From assembly GCF_000390185.1 (NCBI RefSeq), contig NZ_AQHR01000054.1, positions 1 through 64,000 on the forward strand: a DNA stretch of 64,000 nt, written 5' to 3'. Made by a program: the position numbers and the translations under genes. Under the pieces are notes generated by a model. That model had not been told where the DNA came from. It made no database searches and saw nothing but the letters and a program-made list of their open reading frames with translations. Source of the stretch: Lunatimonas lonarensis. GTDB taxonomy: Bacteria > Bacteroidota > Bacteroidia > Cytophagales > Cyclobacteriaceae. This document shows, piece after piece, positions 8,201 to 16,632 of the stretch; the stretch's first letter is position 1, and each line of letters opens with the position of its first letter.

Positions 8201-8617
8201 CCTACCGGTCACTACGACTTCCCTCATGGCACGGGTAGCTACTGGCTCAGACGAAGCCAACCGTACGAGCTGTTTCACGGTTATAGTTTCCCCAATCTGT
8301 TTGAAGTTAAGCTGCGCCTTTTGGCCAACCTCCTGTAGGACTTCCTCTAAATTACTTTCCAACGAAGCCAATTCGATACGTTGACTGGTGTCCAGCTTTC
8401 CTTCAAACACAAACTTGAACTTGCTCTGCCGTTCAATCGTACGGAAAAACCCCGCCAGGGTATCCGTATTCTTCACCAAGGTAATCTTGGTATCCTTCAT
8501 TATCTGGGCATCTGAATGAATGGCCCAAACTACGCCCGAACCCACATAAAATAGGATTCCGATCATGCACATGTGTAGGGTTATCCTCATAAGAAGGACG
8601 GGTAACTTTTTTTTCAT
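5297..8617 (-). CDS. SusC/RagA TonB-dependent transporter with STN domain
   Basis: Outer-membrane TonB-dependent importer of 1106 residues. Order of parts: signal peptide/TM (about 1-35), STN signalling domain (about 45-115, with FFRTIERQSKFKFVFEG), carboxypeptidase-regulatory-like domain (about 135-215, VTGRVTDAASNESLPGATV), plug with the SusC signature DEVVVVGYGTQ and the LYVVDGIPI block, then a beta-barrel ending in a terminal Phe. The STN domain links transport to the FecR anti-sigma factor encoded just upstream, so substrate binding should switch on its own sigma factor. Partner SusD follows directly. Substrate unknown; nearby hydrolases (10.8-14 kb) may be related. Confidence 0.95.
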   Translation of the reverse strand: MKKKLPVLLMRITLHMCMIGILFYVGSGVVWAIHSDAQIMKDTKITLVKNTDTLAGFFRTIERQSKFKFVFEGKLDTSQRIELASLESNLEEVLQEVGQKAQLNFKQIGETITVKQLVRLASSEPVATRAMREVVVTGRVTDAASNESLPGATVIVKNTARGTSTDIDGRYSITVNAGEVLQFSFIGYNVQEVVVGNQSVINVALTLDSRSLDEVVVVGYGTQSKKDITSAIGSLSVGDKKLADLPITGPEQLLQGRVSGVNVTQNSGTPGGRSTVRIRGASSITGGNDPLYVVDGIPINTGNYSGAAAGSVQQNPLANISPNDIASIEVLKDASAAAIYGSRASNGVIIITTKRGAAESTRISYNMYYGFQEVAKRIPLLDGPEWGELINEANRNVGRQEPIADPSALPTTDWQDEIFRSSPIQNHELSLSGGTQRSQYFLSGSYLDQQGVVIGSGFSRGNFRFNFDQHINERLKAGVSLSLNRSKTDRVSTSDRQGIVAVAIVKSPAVPARLPDGSLNPNDPYISNIDNPLLIADQVTNEAFNNRVLGNTYIDYEILEGLTLRSTFGVDYLSLEEIYFVPPNNLTVVGRTTNGTGTNSHTQDIGWINENTLNFTREIGSDHRISALLGYSNQESVFSRTISAGSNFALESIPTLGSASIKNSSSTGSSWGLVSYFSRFNYGYKDKFNFAASYRVDGSSRFSENNKYGTFPSVSASYRLGQEAFLQDKSWVEDLKFRASWGRTGNQEIGNFTSRGLSGGGFNYIGQSGLAPTQLANPDLTWETTEQTNLGVDFSLLKNRVNLTVDAYLKKTSGLLLEVLLPRTSGFVSSLQNVGNVENRGIEVLLNTVNVDRNDFRWTSDFNIAFNRNKVTNLPGGPRPLGFNGYASIVKEGYPLGTFYGWKILGVNPETGDYIFDDLNGDNNIPFASTTEDVQVIGSAQPKFIGGLTNSFVFKNFDASVFLHFVYGNEIFNQAEYSYGRLHTWFNSSTLARERWRQPGDIATLHRAAWGDPYRNGSVSDRVLQDGSFLRIKNISLGYNMQGEVLRKLGVSNLRIYLAGQNLLTFTQYRGYDPEVNAYEDDSRLGFDLSSYPQARSYTMGLNLTF

Positions 8618-8672
8618 AATTTTGTAAAGGTTAGTTTGTTACTGATTTCCGAATGGAACTCTGCTGACCGTC

Positions 8673-8702
8673 GGAGTGGCGCTATGCCAGTAGCGTCACT
8701 CC
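8673..8702 (-). promoter_or_regulatory. Hairpin between FecR and SusC
   Basis: Two-part stem GGAGTG/CACTCC and CGCTA/TAGCG starts one base past the FecR stop. No T-run follows on the minus strand, so it is more likely an mRNA-stabilising or processing element that sets the SusC level than a full terminator. Confidence 0.5.
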
Positions 8703-8703
8703 A

Positions 8704-9663
8704 TTAGCAGTTTCCGTCTTTTGCCGTAAGTCTTTTTCCTGTTAGTTCATAGCTTATTCCGGTTGCATACGTTATTGATTCCAATATTTCCTTTAAAGAC
8801 ATCTGGGAATAGGTTCCCGTTATTCGGCAGCGCCCGTTTACCGCTTGAATATCCAGGTGCTCCAACCCATACCACCGCTGCAGTGCGAAAAACACCTCCT
8901 TAATGGGCTGCTGCTTGAAGATGATGGTTCCATCTACCCAAGCAAAGGCTTCCTCTGGGTTGATGCGGCGCACCCTGCCAAACTCCTGCGAAGCGGCTAC
9001 CTCCAGGGCTTCATTGACGTGAAGCTCCTGTAGCCGTGTCGTCTCCGATACATCCTTTACCGAAACCCTGCCCGACTTTACGGCAATATATTGTGGTTCA
9101 CCCTCAAAAGCCCTCACGGAAAAAGATGTGCCCAACACCTTTGTCTCAAGACCCACCGTATGTACCACAAAGGGGTGGATGCTGTCTGGCTTTACATCAA
9201 AAAATGCCTCGCCTTCCAACTGGATGATGCGGTTTTCCGAGAACCTACGATGAATACCCAGCGCACTACCTCCATTCAGGTACACGGTAGAGCCATCTGA
9301 TAGGGTAATGGTTCGTCGGACACCATAGGGGTTTTCCACCCGTTCAAATGGCTGTTCATACAAAACCTGCAATTCCGTACCCACCGAGGACTTGCGCCAT
9401 ACCCCACCAAACCAGCCAAAAAAGAGCAACACTGCAGCAGCTGCCCACCCGGCGGCCTGAATAAATCTACGCCTATCAGGCCGCAAACCTACCTTTCTTT
9501 TCAGCGAATGAAAGTTGGGACTGGGCCAGCGAGCAGGAGCAAGGTGAGGAATTTCTTCTTCGCGATCCAAGTACCATTGGTCCAATTCCACGCGCTCAGC
9601 AGCGGTTAGATTGCCTCTTAACTCCTTTCCAATCAATTCCGCTATTCGATCGGGTACCTTCAT
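8704..9663 (-). CDS. FecR-family anti-sigma factor
   Basis: Inner-membrane regulator that holds the ECF sigma factor until the STN-type SusC signals. The 319 residues comprise a cytoplasmic N-terminal part (1-66), a single TM helix (about 68-89, rich in A, L, F and W), a periplasmic FecR domain (about 110-205, with TLSDGSTVYLNGGS and LEGEAFFDV) and a C-terminal DUF4974-like domain (about 250-319, with GTYSQMSLKEILESI). Gene order sigma, FecR, SusC, SusD on one strand is the classic transmembrane-signalling arrangement in this phylum. The spacer to sigma is 127 bases. Confidence 0.93.
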   Translation of the reverse strand: MKVPDRIAELIGKELRGNLTAAERVELDQWYLDREEEIPHLAPARWPSPNFHSLKRKVGLRPDRRRFIQAAGWAAAAVLLFFGWFGGVWRKSSVGTELQVLYEQPFERVENPYGVRRTITLSDGSTVYLNGGSALGIHRRFSENRIIQLEGEAFFDVKPDSIHPFVVHTVGLETKVLGTSFSVRAFEGEPQYIAVKSGRVSVKDVSETTRLQELHVNEALEVAASQEFGRVRRINPEEAFAWVDGTIIFKQQPIKEVFFALQRWYGLEHLDIQAVNGRCRITGTYSQMSLKEILESITYATGISYELTGKRLTAKDGNC

Positions 9664-9790
9664 TTGATGCCGTTTATAGTAAGTGCAAAAAGGAAGGCCT
9701 TACTACCCTCCGGAAACGAAAAAAATAATAGCTTTTTCAAAAGAAAGAATTACCTGGAGGTAATACGGAGCCAATCCGTGGTTTCACGGC

Positions 9791-10360
9791 CTAGAGAAAA
9801 TGAAAAATAAGGATACAGGCCCACCAAAAAATAAAATGCTTCAACTCCGCTTTGATGAAGGTCAAGCTTTGGTATATCTTATTGTGTACAGTTTGAGGGG
9901 AAAGCTGAAGCTTTTCTGCGATTTCTTGGGCACTCAGTTGGCCAAAGCGGCTGAGTTTAAAAATCTCCCGTTGCCTCGGGGGCAATTTCTCAACTACCAC
10001 CTCAATCCGATGGTAAATTTCCTCGAATGAAAGTACATCGGTCTCGTCCCTCATCCGGTCGATAAGCCCTGAACTTTCCAGATCACAAGACCGCTGCCTA
10101 AGGTCTATCACCCGATACACTTGGTACTTTACAGCTGTGAGCAAATAGGCCTTCACACTACTGTGTACAGAAATGGTTTTTCGTTTATTCCAAATATCGA
10201 CAAAAATATCCTGTACCAAATCTTCACAGGCAGACATGTCTCCCAACCGCACATAGGCCTGTTTGATCAACTGGTCCCAATACCTATGGTATAGCTTCTG
10301 AAAAGCCCGAACATCGTCCAACCCGATCAATGAAAGCAGTTCCTTATCCGTGTCAAGCAT
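9791..10360 (-). CDS. ECF RNA polymerase sigma factor
   Basis: Sigma-70 family, ECF group, 189 residues. Region 2 spans about 18-57 (AFQKLYHRYWDQL to DLVQDIFVDIW) and region 4 about 120-170 (KLPPRQREIFKL and LSAQEIAEKLQLSPQTVHNK). The protein ends in a strongly hydrophobic tail (FIFWWACILIFHFL), as seen in several Bacteroidota ECF factors paired with FecR, which may help contact the membrane-bound anti-sigma. It is expected to direct transcription of the downstream SusCD pair and perhaps its own operon. Confidence 0.93.
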   Translation of the reverse strand: MLDTDKELLSLIGLDDVRAFQKLYHRYWDQLIKQAYVRLGDMSACEDLVQDIFVDIWNKRKTISVHSSVKAYLLTAVKYQVYRVIDLRQRSCDLESSGLIDRMRDETDVLSFEEIYHRIEVVVEKLPPRQREIFKLSRFGQLSAQEIAEKLQLSPQTVHNKIYQSLTFIKAELKHFIFWWACILIFHFL

Positions 10361-10815
10361 GTATGTTGATGGTTTTTCGATGACAAGATAGTTGCAAATA
10401 GTCTAGCTGCGGTCAACAATACGTTTATGAAATCATTAACTCTGATCATTTCCCAATACCGGGGATGATTTCCAGCCACTTTATGCGTATAATAAACCAA
10501 ATCAGTTAAATTGAACTTGCATGCAGGTTTGTCTACACGCCGCACGTACAAATCTTTGAGCCAAAGAAAGATCAATGTTTCCGGGATTAAGGTACGCATT
10601 TTAAAAAGCATATCCATTTGACTTGTTGAAAAACTACGGCAAAAAAATCAGGTATCCAACTTATCACCTTCCAAAAATTAATAAAATAACCTCTATAGTT
10701 ATACAAAAAATACGCGTTAACGCAAAGTTCTTAAGGCACGAACCTTTCCATCTTCGTACTCCCTCAATTTTCCCAAAATACACTAACTTGTGCCAATAAC
10801 ACCAATCGATAACCC
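10361..10815. other. Divergent intergenic region
   Basis: 455 bases between the sigma factor (minus) and the 741-residue protein (plus). No believable gene: a minus-strand frame at 10327-10617 lacks motifs and overlaps the sigma start. Left side holds a possible sigma-gene promoter (10382-10416); right side has a weak TAACTTGTG near 10785 as a possible -7 element for the rightward gene. Confidence 0.5.
10382..10416 (-). promoter_or_regulatory. Possible promoter of the sigma-FecR operon
   Basis: On the minus strand TTGAC is followed after 21 bases by TATCTTGT, a 7-of-8-like match to the Bacteroidota -33/-7 pattern (TTG ... TAnnTTTG). It sits 20-55 bases before the sigma start codon. Weak on sequence alone. 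Confidence 0.3.
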
Positions 10816-13041
10816 ATGCCGCCAATCCCAACCTTCCTGTTATGTCTTTTCGCACTCCTTTTGCCTGTCTTGGGTTTTGCCCAACCTACACCGGCACCGG
10901 GGTTTCACCTTACGGCAGGACCATGGGAGTCGCGGGAGGTTTCCCAAGCGCAGCTGCTGGAGGTAATCGAAGCCACTTGTAAGGTGGCCGCCCGTTTTCA
11001 AAACGACCTGGGAGCGATCGTAGACCCCTACCTTGGCAGGGAGCATCAATATGCTACACCGTATTTTGCCTATGCCGTGGGCACCTTGCTGCATGCGGGT
11101 AGAGGAAAGGAACTCAGGGATGCCGGAATCCGTGCGATGCAACACAGCCTATACTGTCTCGGTAAGGGTAGCCAGGAAATACCCGATGCCCATGGCGAAT
11201 TCTATCTCGCTCCCCTTGCGAAGGCTCTCTCCCTTTACCAACCATTTATCGGAATGCAACAGTATTCGCAGTGGGAGGAAATCATGCGTACGCCGCTGGA
11301 AACGATCATGGAAAACCAAGAAGGACGTATCAACAACTGGCGAACCTACGCCATGAAAGGCGAGTGGGACAGGGCAAAACTTGGGCTGGTGGATCGAGGG
11401 GAGGCAACGGCCTTTATCGAGAAAGCCTGGCTGCAACAGACACAGCGGGCCCGCATCCTGACCGACAAGTACAACTTATACCAGGATTGGAGCTCCGATC
11501 CTCAATCGTTGGCAGTAGAGGCCGTCGGCAGAGGCAATTTGTTGGGACTGGTACTCGAAGGGTACGATGGCCCCTCTGCTTCTGAAATAGAAAAAGCCGT
11601 TTTCAACGGTACCCATGCCACCCTTTACCTTCAATCGCCCGATGGACAGGCTCCTGCCAACGGAAGAACTGACAATCACGTCTTCAATGACGTGCTATAC
11701 TTTCTTTCCTTCGAAGCCATGGCCAACGTGCATTGGAACCGAGGGGAACGCAGGGTGGCAGGTCAATACAAACAAGCGGCAAACCTAGCCTTTCAAAGTA
11801 TTTTACGGTGGCAGCGATCAGACCCGGACTGGACAGGATCCTTTTCGATTACCAAGAACTTCTTCGATCATGCCGATCGGATTGGATACCAGCCGGCCAG
11901 TCAGTGGGGCAACTATACCGGAACACTAATCTATCACCTGGCAGAAGCATGGCATATACGGAACACCGAGATTCCTCCAGTTCCTACTCCCTCGGAGTTG
12001 GGCGGCTTTGTATTGGAAACAGATCCCAAATTCGGCACCCTGACGGCCAATGCCGGCGGATTGCAGGTGGTCGTTAACCTTCGCGGTGCCAGCATCCCAA
12101 AATATGGGCAAAGCTGGACTCCGTTGGGAACCATCCGAATCAGCAAATCGGGCTGGGATGCCCGACTCGGTCCATCGGATGGTATCCATGACCTAACAGC
12201 GGGAACCCCCTTTCAGCTACAGACCCCGGCAGGCGAAACACTGGACAATTACCGCTATCAAAGTGCCGTTACCTTGGGACCTGAGTGGGTGGAAAGAACC
12301 CATTGGGTTCGAATAGGCGACCTTCCTGCCAACTACCAGGCCATTCCCGAGGTACACTTTGTCCACCCCCTACTTGTGAGATTTTCTGTACATTATACCT
12401 ACGTGACCGGCAGAGGAGGCACCTATTTTACCCAGGATTTTATTCTTACCCCTGATGCGGTGGTCACAGGCCTGAGACCACTCCAACCTTCGAAATTCGG
12501 CTTGACGGTGCCGCTTTTGGAAAACGATGGGCGTCCTCTCGAAATCGAGGTATCCGACCGAATGGCCAGTACCAAGTATCCGGATTCAGAGGACTCCCAG
12601 CATTTCATTGCCCTCAATAAGCAGGTACACATAGATCAGTCTGCTCCGTCCCTGCAAAGCAGCGTGGGATGGTTGAAACCCCTTCGGTTTTCTACCGAGG
12701 AACCACAGGTGGATATAGTTATCTATCCCCGAAAAGGGACCGACCCCTTGGCGGAATCGGTGGCAGCCGGTTTTCGATGGACTTCCGATGGGTTTGAATC
12801 TCCGTTGGGCAAGGTGTTCGACACTACCTACCTGGGTCGCTGGTCGGGCGGGGGAAGCGGAAAAACGTTGGACCTAAACCAAGATGGCAAGCCGGATCTG
12901 GTTTTCGATGAGATCTGTAACTTTGTGGTAAGGCATCACGAAGGAACCCCAACGGCCGTGGAATCCGATCGGGACGTACGTGTCTACATAAGTGGCAATA
13001 CCTATTCCTTACGAGCATTTGTCCCGCTATTTCTAAAATGA
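10816..13041 (+). CDS. Secreted alpha/alpha-toroid-like protein, possible carbohydrate-active enzyme
   Basis: 741-residue exported protein: signal peptide 1-22 (ending GFAQ). The N-terminal half (about 30-390) looks like an alpha/alpha-toroid with many aromatic and charged positions (NWRTYAMKGEW, GRTDNHVFNDVLYFLSFEAM, NRGERRVAGQYKQAANLAF); the C-terminal half (about 400-740) looks like a beta-sandwich. This two-part plan is shared by polysaccharide lyases and some glycoside hydrolases, but I cannot name the family. The DLNQDGKPDLVFDE segment near 692-705 resembles a calcium-binding loop. A nucleoside hydrolase follows 39 bases later, probably co-transcribed, and an STN-SusCD system lies on the other side. 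Confidence 0.65.
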   Translation: MPPIPTFLLCLFALLLPVLGFAQPTPAPGFHLTAGPWESREVSQAQLLEVIEATCKVAARFQNDLGAIVDPYLGREHQYATPYFAYAVGTLLHAGRGKELRDAGIRAMQHSLYCLGKGSQEIPDAHGEFYLAPLAKALSLYQPFIGMQQYSQWEEIMRTPLETIMENQEGRINNWRTYAMKGEWDRAKLGLVDRGEATAFIEKAWLQQTQRARILTDKYNLYQDWSSDPQSLAVEAVGRGNLLGLVLEGYDGPSASEIEKAVFNGTHATLYLQSPDGQAPANGRTDNHVFNDVLYFLSFEAMANVHWNRGERRVAGQYKQAANLAFQSILRWQRSDPDWTGSFSITKNFFDHADRIGYQPASQWGNYTGTLIYHLAEAWHIRNTEIPPVPTPSELGGFVLETDPKFGTLTANAGGLQVVVNLRGASIPKYGQSWTPLGTIRISKSGWDARLGPSDGIHDLTAGTPFQLQTPAGETLDNYRYQSAVTLGPEWVERTHWVRIGDLPANYQAIPEVHFVHPLLVRFSVHYTYVTGRGGTYFTQDFILTPDAVVTGLRPLQPSKFGLTVPLLENDGRPLEIEVSDRMASTKYPDSEDSQHFIALNKQVHIDQSAPSLQSSVGWLKPLRFSTEEPQVDIVIYPRKGTDPLAESVAAGFRWTSDGFESPLGKVFDTTYLGRWSGGGSGKTLDLNQDGKPDLVFDEICNFVVRHHEGTPTAVESDRDVRVYISGNTYSLRAFVPLFLK

Positions 13042-13080
13042 GTACTTTTGACCAGTAATTAACCCAATGAACCATACTTT

Positions 13081-14064
13081 ATGAAAACTCTAATCAGTTT
13101 GCTTGTATTGGCTTTGCTTACCAGCAGCCTTTCGCTGGCCCAGCAGTATCAGCGATTACCTGCCGATATCCTATTGGACCGTCTCAAGCCTGCCTCTGGA
13201 AAAATCCGGGCGGTGATCGATACCGATACCTATAATGAAATTGATGACCAATTTGCGGTAGTATATGCCCTTCTGGCAAGGGAAAAAATCGAGTTGGAAG
13301 CTATTTATGCGGCTCCGTATCTGAACAACCGATCCACCAGCCCAGCCGATGGCATGGAGAAAAGCTATGAGGAAATACTGCGTCTACTGGAAAAACTTGA
13401 CATGAAGCCTCCAGGACCTGTGCTGAAGGGCTCTGACTCATTTTTGGAAAGCTATTCGGCACCGATCCAAAGCCCTGCAGCCGAGGATCTGATCAGGCGG
13501 GCCAAATCCTCTGCGGAACCTCTGTATGTCCTCACGCTGGGCGCGCCAACCAATGTCGCATCAGCCATTTTGATGGATCCGAGCATTATTCATAATATTG
13601 TTATTGTCTGGCTAGGCGGAAAGGGTCTCAACTGGCCCTTCGCCACGGAATTTAACCTGATGCAGGATCTGTTGGCCTCAAAAGTCATGTTTGACTCAGG
13701 GGCACCGCTGATTCAGCTACCTACGGAGCCTGTAACCTCTCATCTGCTCACCAGCGTGGCTGAAATTGAGGTTTACCTAAAAGGCCAAGGTGCCATCGGC
13801 GATTACCTCGTAGAGATATTCAAGGGTTACAACAAAGGAGACCCTTTTGGCTGGTCCAAAGTAATTTGGGACATTGCCGTGATCGCCTACATCGTGAATC
13901 CAGGTTGGTTTCAAACCGAGATACGGCACAGCCCCTTGCTGACGGATCAATTCACCTATAGCGTTGACCATAGAAGGCATTTTTATAGGGTGGCAACCCA
14001 CCTTAACCGGGATCGGATATTCGGCGATTTATTCAAACGGATTCATCAGCATGCCTCCAAATAG
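13081..14064 (+). CDS. Exported nucleoside hydrolase-family protein
   Basis: Inosine-uridine-type nucleoside N-ribohydrolase family: cleaves the N-glycosidic bond of ribonucleosides to base and ribose. The calcium-binding signature D47-TDTYNEIDDQFA59 is present, with both paired Asp residues, near the start of the mature protein. A signal peptide (1-20, ending SLAQ) places it in the periplasm, unlike the usual cytosolic enzymes. The 327-residue length fits. Because it follows a carbohydrate-active-looking secreted protein by 39 bases, its true substrate may be another glycosylated compound, as in divergent members of this family found in polysaccharide loci. Confidence 0.85.
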   Translation: MKTLISLLVLALLTSSLSLAQQYQRLPADILLDRLKPASGKIRAVIDTDTYNEIDDQFAVVYALLAREKIELEAIYAAPYLNNRSTSPADGMEKSYEEILRLLEKLDMKPPGPVLKGSDSFLESYSAPIQSPAAEDLIRRAKSSAEPLYVLTLGAPTNVASAILMDPSIIHNIVIVWLGGKGLNWPFATEFNLMQDLLASKVMFDSGAPLIQLPTEPVTSHLLTSVAEIEVYLKGQGAIGDYLVEIFKGYNKGDPFGWSKVIWDIAVIAYIVNPGWFQTEIRHSPLLTDQFTYSVDHRRHFYRVATHLNRDRIFGDLFKRIHQHASK

Positions 14065-14198
14065 ACCAATCTGCCCAATCACCTGGCCCATATTGCCGGG
14101 TGAGGGCAGAAAGGCTGGAAACTTATGCGCTTTTTGAAACCTCAGATCCAACCTTTCCCCTTAATTTTGGGTTCTCATCACCAAAAGTCTAACCTTCT

Positions 14199-14594
14199 AT
14201 GAAATCCAGCTACCAAGTGCCCTTCCTTATTTTCCTTGCGATACCGACAATGTTCCTAACTGGCTGTGGTAGGGTTTTGGAGGCAGGATCGATCGACCTC
14301 GGGGCCTGGAAAAATGACCGTTTTGCCTGCAAGGGTCTGCGGTTGGAACATGTTGAAGAACTTAAGGAAATCAAGAACACCTTTCTGGCAAGTACCAACC
14401 AGACAATTATCAAAACATTTGGACGTCCTGACCGCGTGGAATTGGCTGACAGAAGTCAAAGTTTCTTCATTTATTACCTGGAGCCGGCGGAAGAATGCGG
14501 CGAAGGCACAAAAAAAGAACCCCTCAAGGTTCTTTTTCGATTGAATGCCATCAATAAAGTAAGCGAAGTGACCGTCACTACGCTCAATCCATAA
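14199..14594 (+). CDS. Small lipoprotein, SmpA/BamE-like segment
   Basis: 131-residue predicted lipoprotein with lipobox LTGC (Cys23). After the signal, residues 50-85 hold a helix-turn (EELKEIKNTFLA), then TFGRPDRVE and an aromatic strand FFIYYLEP. This order (helix, short G-x-P-D turn, strand) recalls the SmpA/OmlA fold of BamE-type proteins, but similarity is weak. Cysteines in FACKG and EECGE may pair. The stop overlaps the converging ROK gene by 11 bases. No function is assigned. Confidence 0.68.
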   Translation: MKSSYQVPFLIFLAIPTMFLTGCGRVLEAGSIDLGAWKNDRFACKGLRLEHVEELKEIKNTFLASTNQTIIKTFGRPDRVELADRSQSFFIYYLEPAEECGEGTKKEPLKVLFRLNAINKVSEVTVTTLNP

Positions 14595-15510
14595 AGCAAA
14601 GTGCTGCTGCTCCCAGTACCCCGGCATTGTTTTCCAACGTAGCCCGCTTTAGGATAAAATTATCCAGGTAGTATGGAGATAAGTAGGTCTTGATGGTATG
14701 CTGAAGGGAAGGCAAGATATGGGGTAGTCCTGCGGATATGCCCCCGCCAAAATAGACCTCCGTAACATCGAGAATTCGGACAGTCGATACGATCGCCTCT
14801 CCCAATATCTCTCCCACCTCTTTGAACACGGCGAGCGAAACTTCATTTCCCGCATTGGCCGTGCGTACGAGCAAGTGCATGCCAAGTTCTTCGGAAGCAA
14901 GATCTCCTACCACGTCGGGCATTTCCTGCATTTTTCGTTTGATGATCTTGATGATTCCCTTTCGGCCAATGAGAACTTCCAGGCGGGTGTTTTCCCTAGA
15001 AAGCATGTGCCCCATTTCCATCGCGTTTCCCCTGACTCCTTTGAAAACCTCCCCGTCCATGATCAAGGCACTTCCGATACCCGTTCCCAGCGTAATGAAC
15101 AGGTAATTGCCCGATGTCTTTTCGCTTCCGAAGTGGTACTCTCCAACAGCCGCTGCACTCGCGTCATTTTCCAGGTGAAACCCTATGGTCGGATATTTTT
15201 CCTTTAACGCATAGCCTAGGCCAAATCCGTTCAATTCACCGATTGCAGGAATCTCCAGGGTAGTATTTCGGTCCTTGCTGACCAATCCCGGAAGACCTAT
15301 CCCTACGTGTTCCACATCGGGATACTTTTTCAGGTAGGCACCGACCACATCCACAAAGGCCTCGTTGAACCCCTTGGGGTCGTTACGGAGCAGATTGGTA
15401 TCCTCCTTGTGAAATTCGACGATCTCCCCGTTGGTTTTGACCAATCCTATTTTTACATAAGTACCGCCAACATCGATGCCCAAAAAGTACTTAGATTCTA
15501 TATCTGTCAT
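14584..15510 (-). CDS. ROK-family sugar kinase
   Basis: ROK (repressor/ORF/kinase) family, likely glucokinase-type kinase that phosphorylates a hexose with ATP in the cytoplasm. Residues 11-17 (GIDVGGT) form the phosphate-binding loop, E114-N-D116 carries the expected catalytic Asp, and ITLGTGIGSALI (139-150) is the second nucleotide motif. The conserved ExGH block appears as EMGH (165-168). The zinc-binding CxCGxxGCxE motif that normally follows is absent and replaced by cysteine-free sequence. No DNA-binding domain precedes the kinase fold, so it is an enzyme and not a repressor. Confidence 0.88.
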   Translation of the reverse strand: MTDIESKYFLGIDVGGTYVKIGLVKTNGEIVEFHKEDTNLLRNDPKGFNEAFVDVVGAYLKKYPDVEHVGIGLPGLVSKDRNTTLEIPAIGELNGFGLGYALKEKYPTIGFHLENDASAAAVGEYHFGSEKTSGNYLFITLGTGIGSALIMDGEVFKGVRGNAMEMGHMLSRENTRLEVLIGRKGIIKIIKRKMQEMPDVVGDLASEELGMHLLVRTANAGNEVSLAVFKEVGEILGEAIVSTVRILDVTEVYFGGGISAGLPHILPSLQHTIKTYLSPYYLDNFILKRATLENNAGVLGAAALCFMD

Positions 15511-15577
15511 ATTGCTATCGCTTCATTTAATTTGCTAAAATACTAAAGAGAAATATTCATTGCGAAAAAATACGTGC

Positions 15578-16414
15578 TTATTCTTCCTCGACCAACAAAA
15601 TTCCGTTTTCCTGAATGAGGATTCTATTTTGTTTATACAATTGACCAATGGATTGCTTAAAATGCTTCTTGCTCATGCCAAGCACCTTGCGAATATCGTC
15701 AGGGTCAGATTTGTCGTGCAAGGGCAGGAACCCGGTCTTAGACAATTCTTTCAGCACTTGCTCACAGCCTTCGTCGTACTTCTGTCTGCCCATGGGGGTC
15801 AGGAGTAAGTCCAGCTTGCCGTCTTCGCGTACCTTCTTGATAAATGCGCGCACCTTGTCCCCTACTTCGATCGGAGAAAACACCTCATTTCGGTACAGAA
15901 GTCCCTCAAAGCTGTTTTCGATCAGCACCTTAAGCCCAAGATCTGTCTCTTCAAAAACTAACGCCAGTACCTCTTGGCCGGGTTGATAGCCCCGGGTATC
16001 CTCCAACAAAAAATCCCTGTACTTGGACACCCCTATCAACCGGTTGGTCCGGTAATCCACACACACGCGGACCAGGTATTTTTTTCCCCGCTCCATGGGG
16101 CTGAGCATCTCTGCCTTGGGAACAAACAGGTCTTTCAACAGGCCCCAATCCATAAAGGCACCAAACTTGGTAACTTCCTTGGCTTCCATCACCGCAAATT
16201 CATCCAACATGGCCACCGGCCGCTCTTTTACTGCTACGGGGCGATCTTCGCTATCCGTATAAATAAAAACCTCCTGCTCGTCTCCTTCCTTTTCGTCTCC
16301 CCGCAGGTATCCCTTGGGCAGCAATACTTCTCCCCCATCCGATAAGGTAAGGTAGGCACCGTTGTCTGTAAAGCGTGCAATGGGCAAGGTGGATATGACT
16401 CCTAGTTCTTCCAT
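15578..16414 (-). CDS. CvfB-type S1-domain RNA-binding protein
   Basis: 278-residue protein of the CvfB/YitL family: tandem S1-like OB folds (first about 10-60 with LPIARFTDNGAYLTL, second about 75-135 with VTKFGAFMDWGLLKDLFVP, third about 140-210) and a C-terminal winged-helix-like region (about 215-278). Members bind RNA and affect expression of virulence or stress genes post-transcriptionally. I chose the ATG at 16414 over one at 16498 because the family begins near MEELGVI. It is the first gene after a 218-base divergent spacer to AgcS and precedes the ROK kinase by 67 bases on the same strand. Confidence 0.88.
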   Translation of the reverse strand: MEELGVISTLPIARFTDNGAYLTLSDGGEVLLPKGYLRGDEKEGDEQEVFIYTDSEDRPVAVKERPVAMLDEFAVMEAKEVTKFGAFMDWGLLKDLFVPKAEMLSPMERGKKYLVRVCVDYRTNRLIGVSKYRDFLLEDTRGYQPGQEVLALVFEETDLGLKVLIENSFEGLLYRNEVFSPIEVGDKVRAFIKKVREDGKLDLLLTPMGRQKYDEGCEQVLKELSKTGFLPLHDKSDPDDIRKVLGMSKKHFKQSIGQLYKQNRILIQENGILLVEEE

Positions 16415-16632
16415 GAATGTTATTGATGATGTTAAAAAACGTAAAGGTACGAAAAAATCACATGCCCCATTCCAGGGATTGTTTTTTATAAACTCCAAGA
16501 ATCTGCCCGATAACGATTGTATTCGTTGAAGAATGCTACCACAAAAATGTGATTTTTTTCAACTGAACCTCTGCATTTTTTAGTGAATTTGTCTTTACTT
16601 GCGCACCGAAAGTAAGACCTTAACCACGTTGC

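Noticed and set aside
10327-10617. 96-residue minus-strand frame upstream of the sigma factor
   Set aside because: It overlaps the sigma start in another frame and has no recognisable domain; the area is better explained as promoter region.
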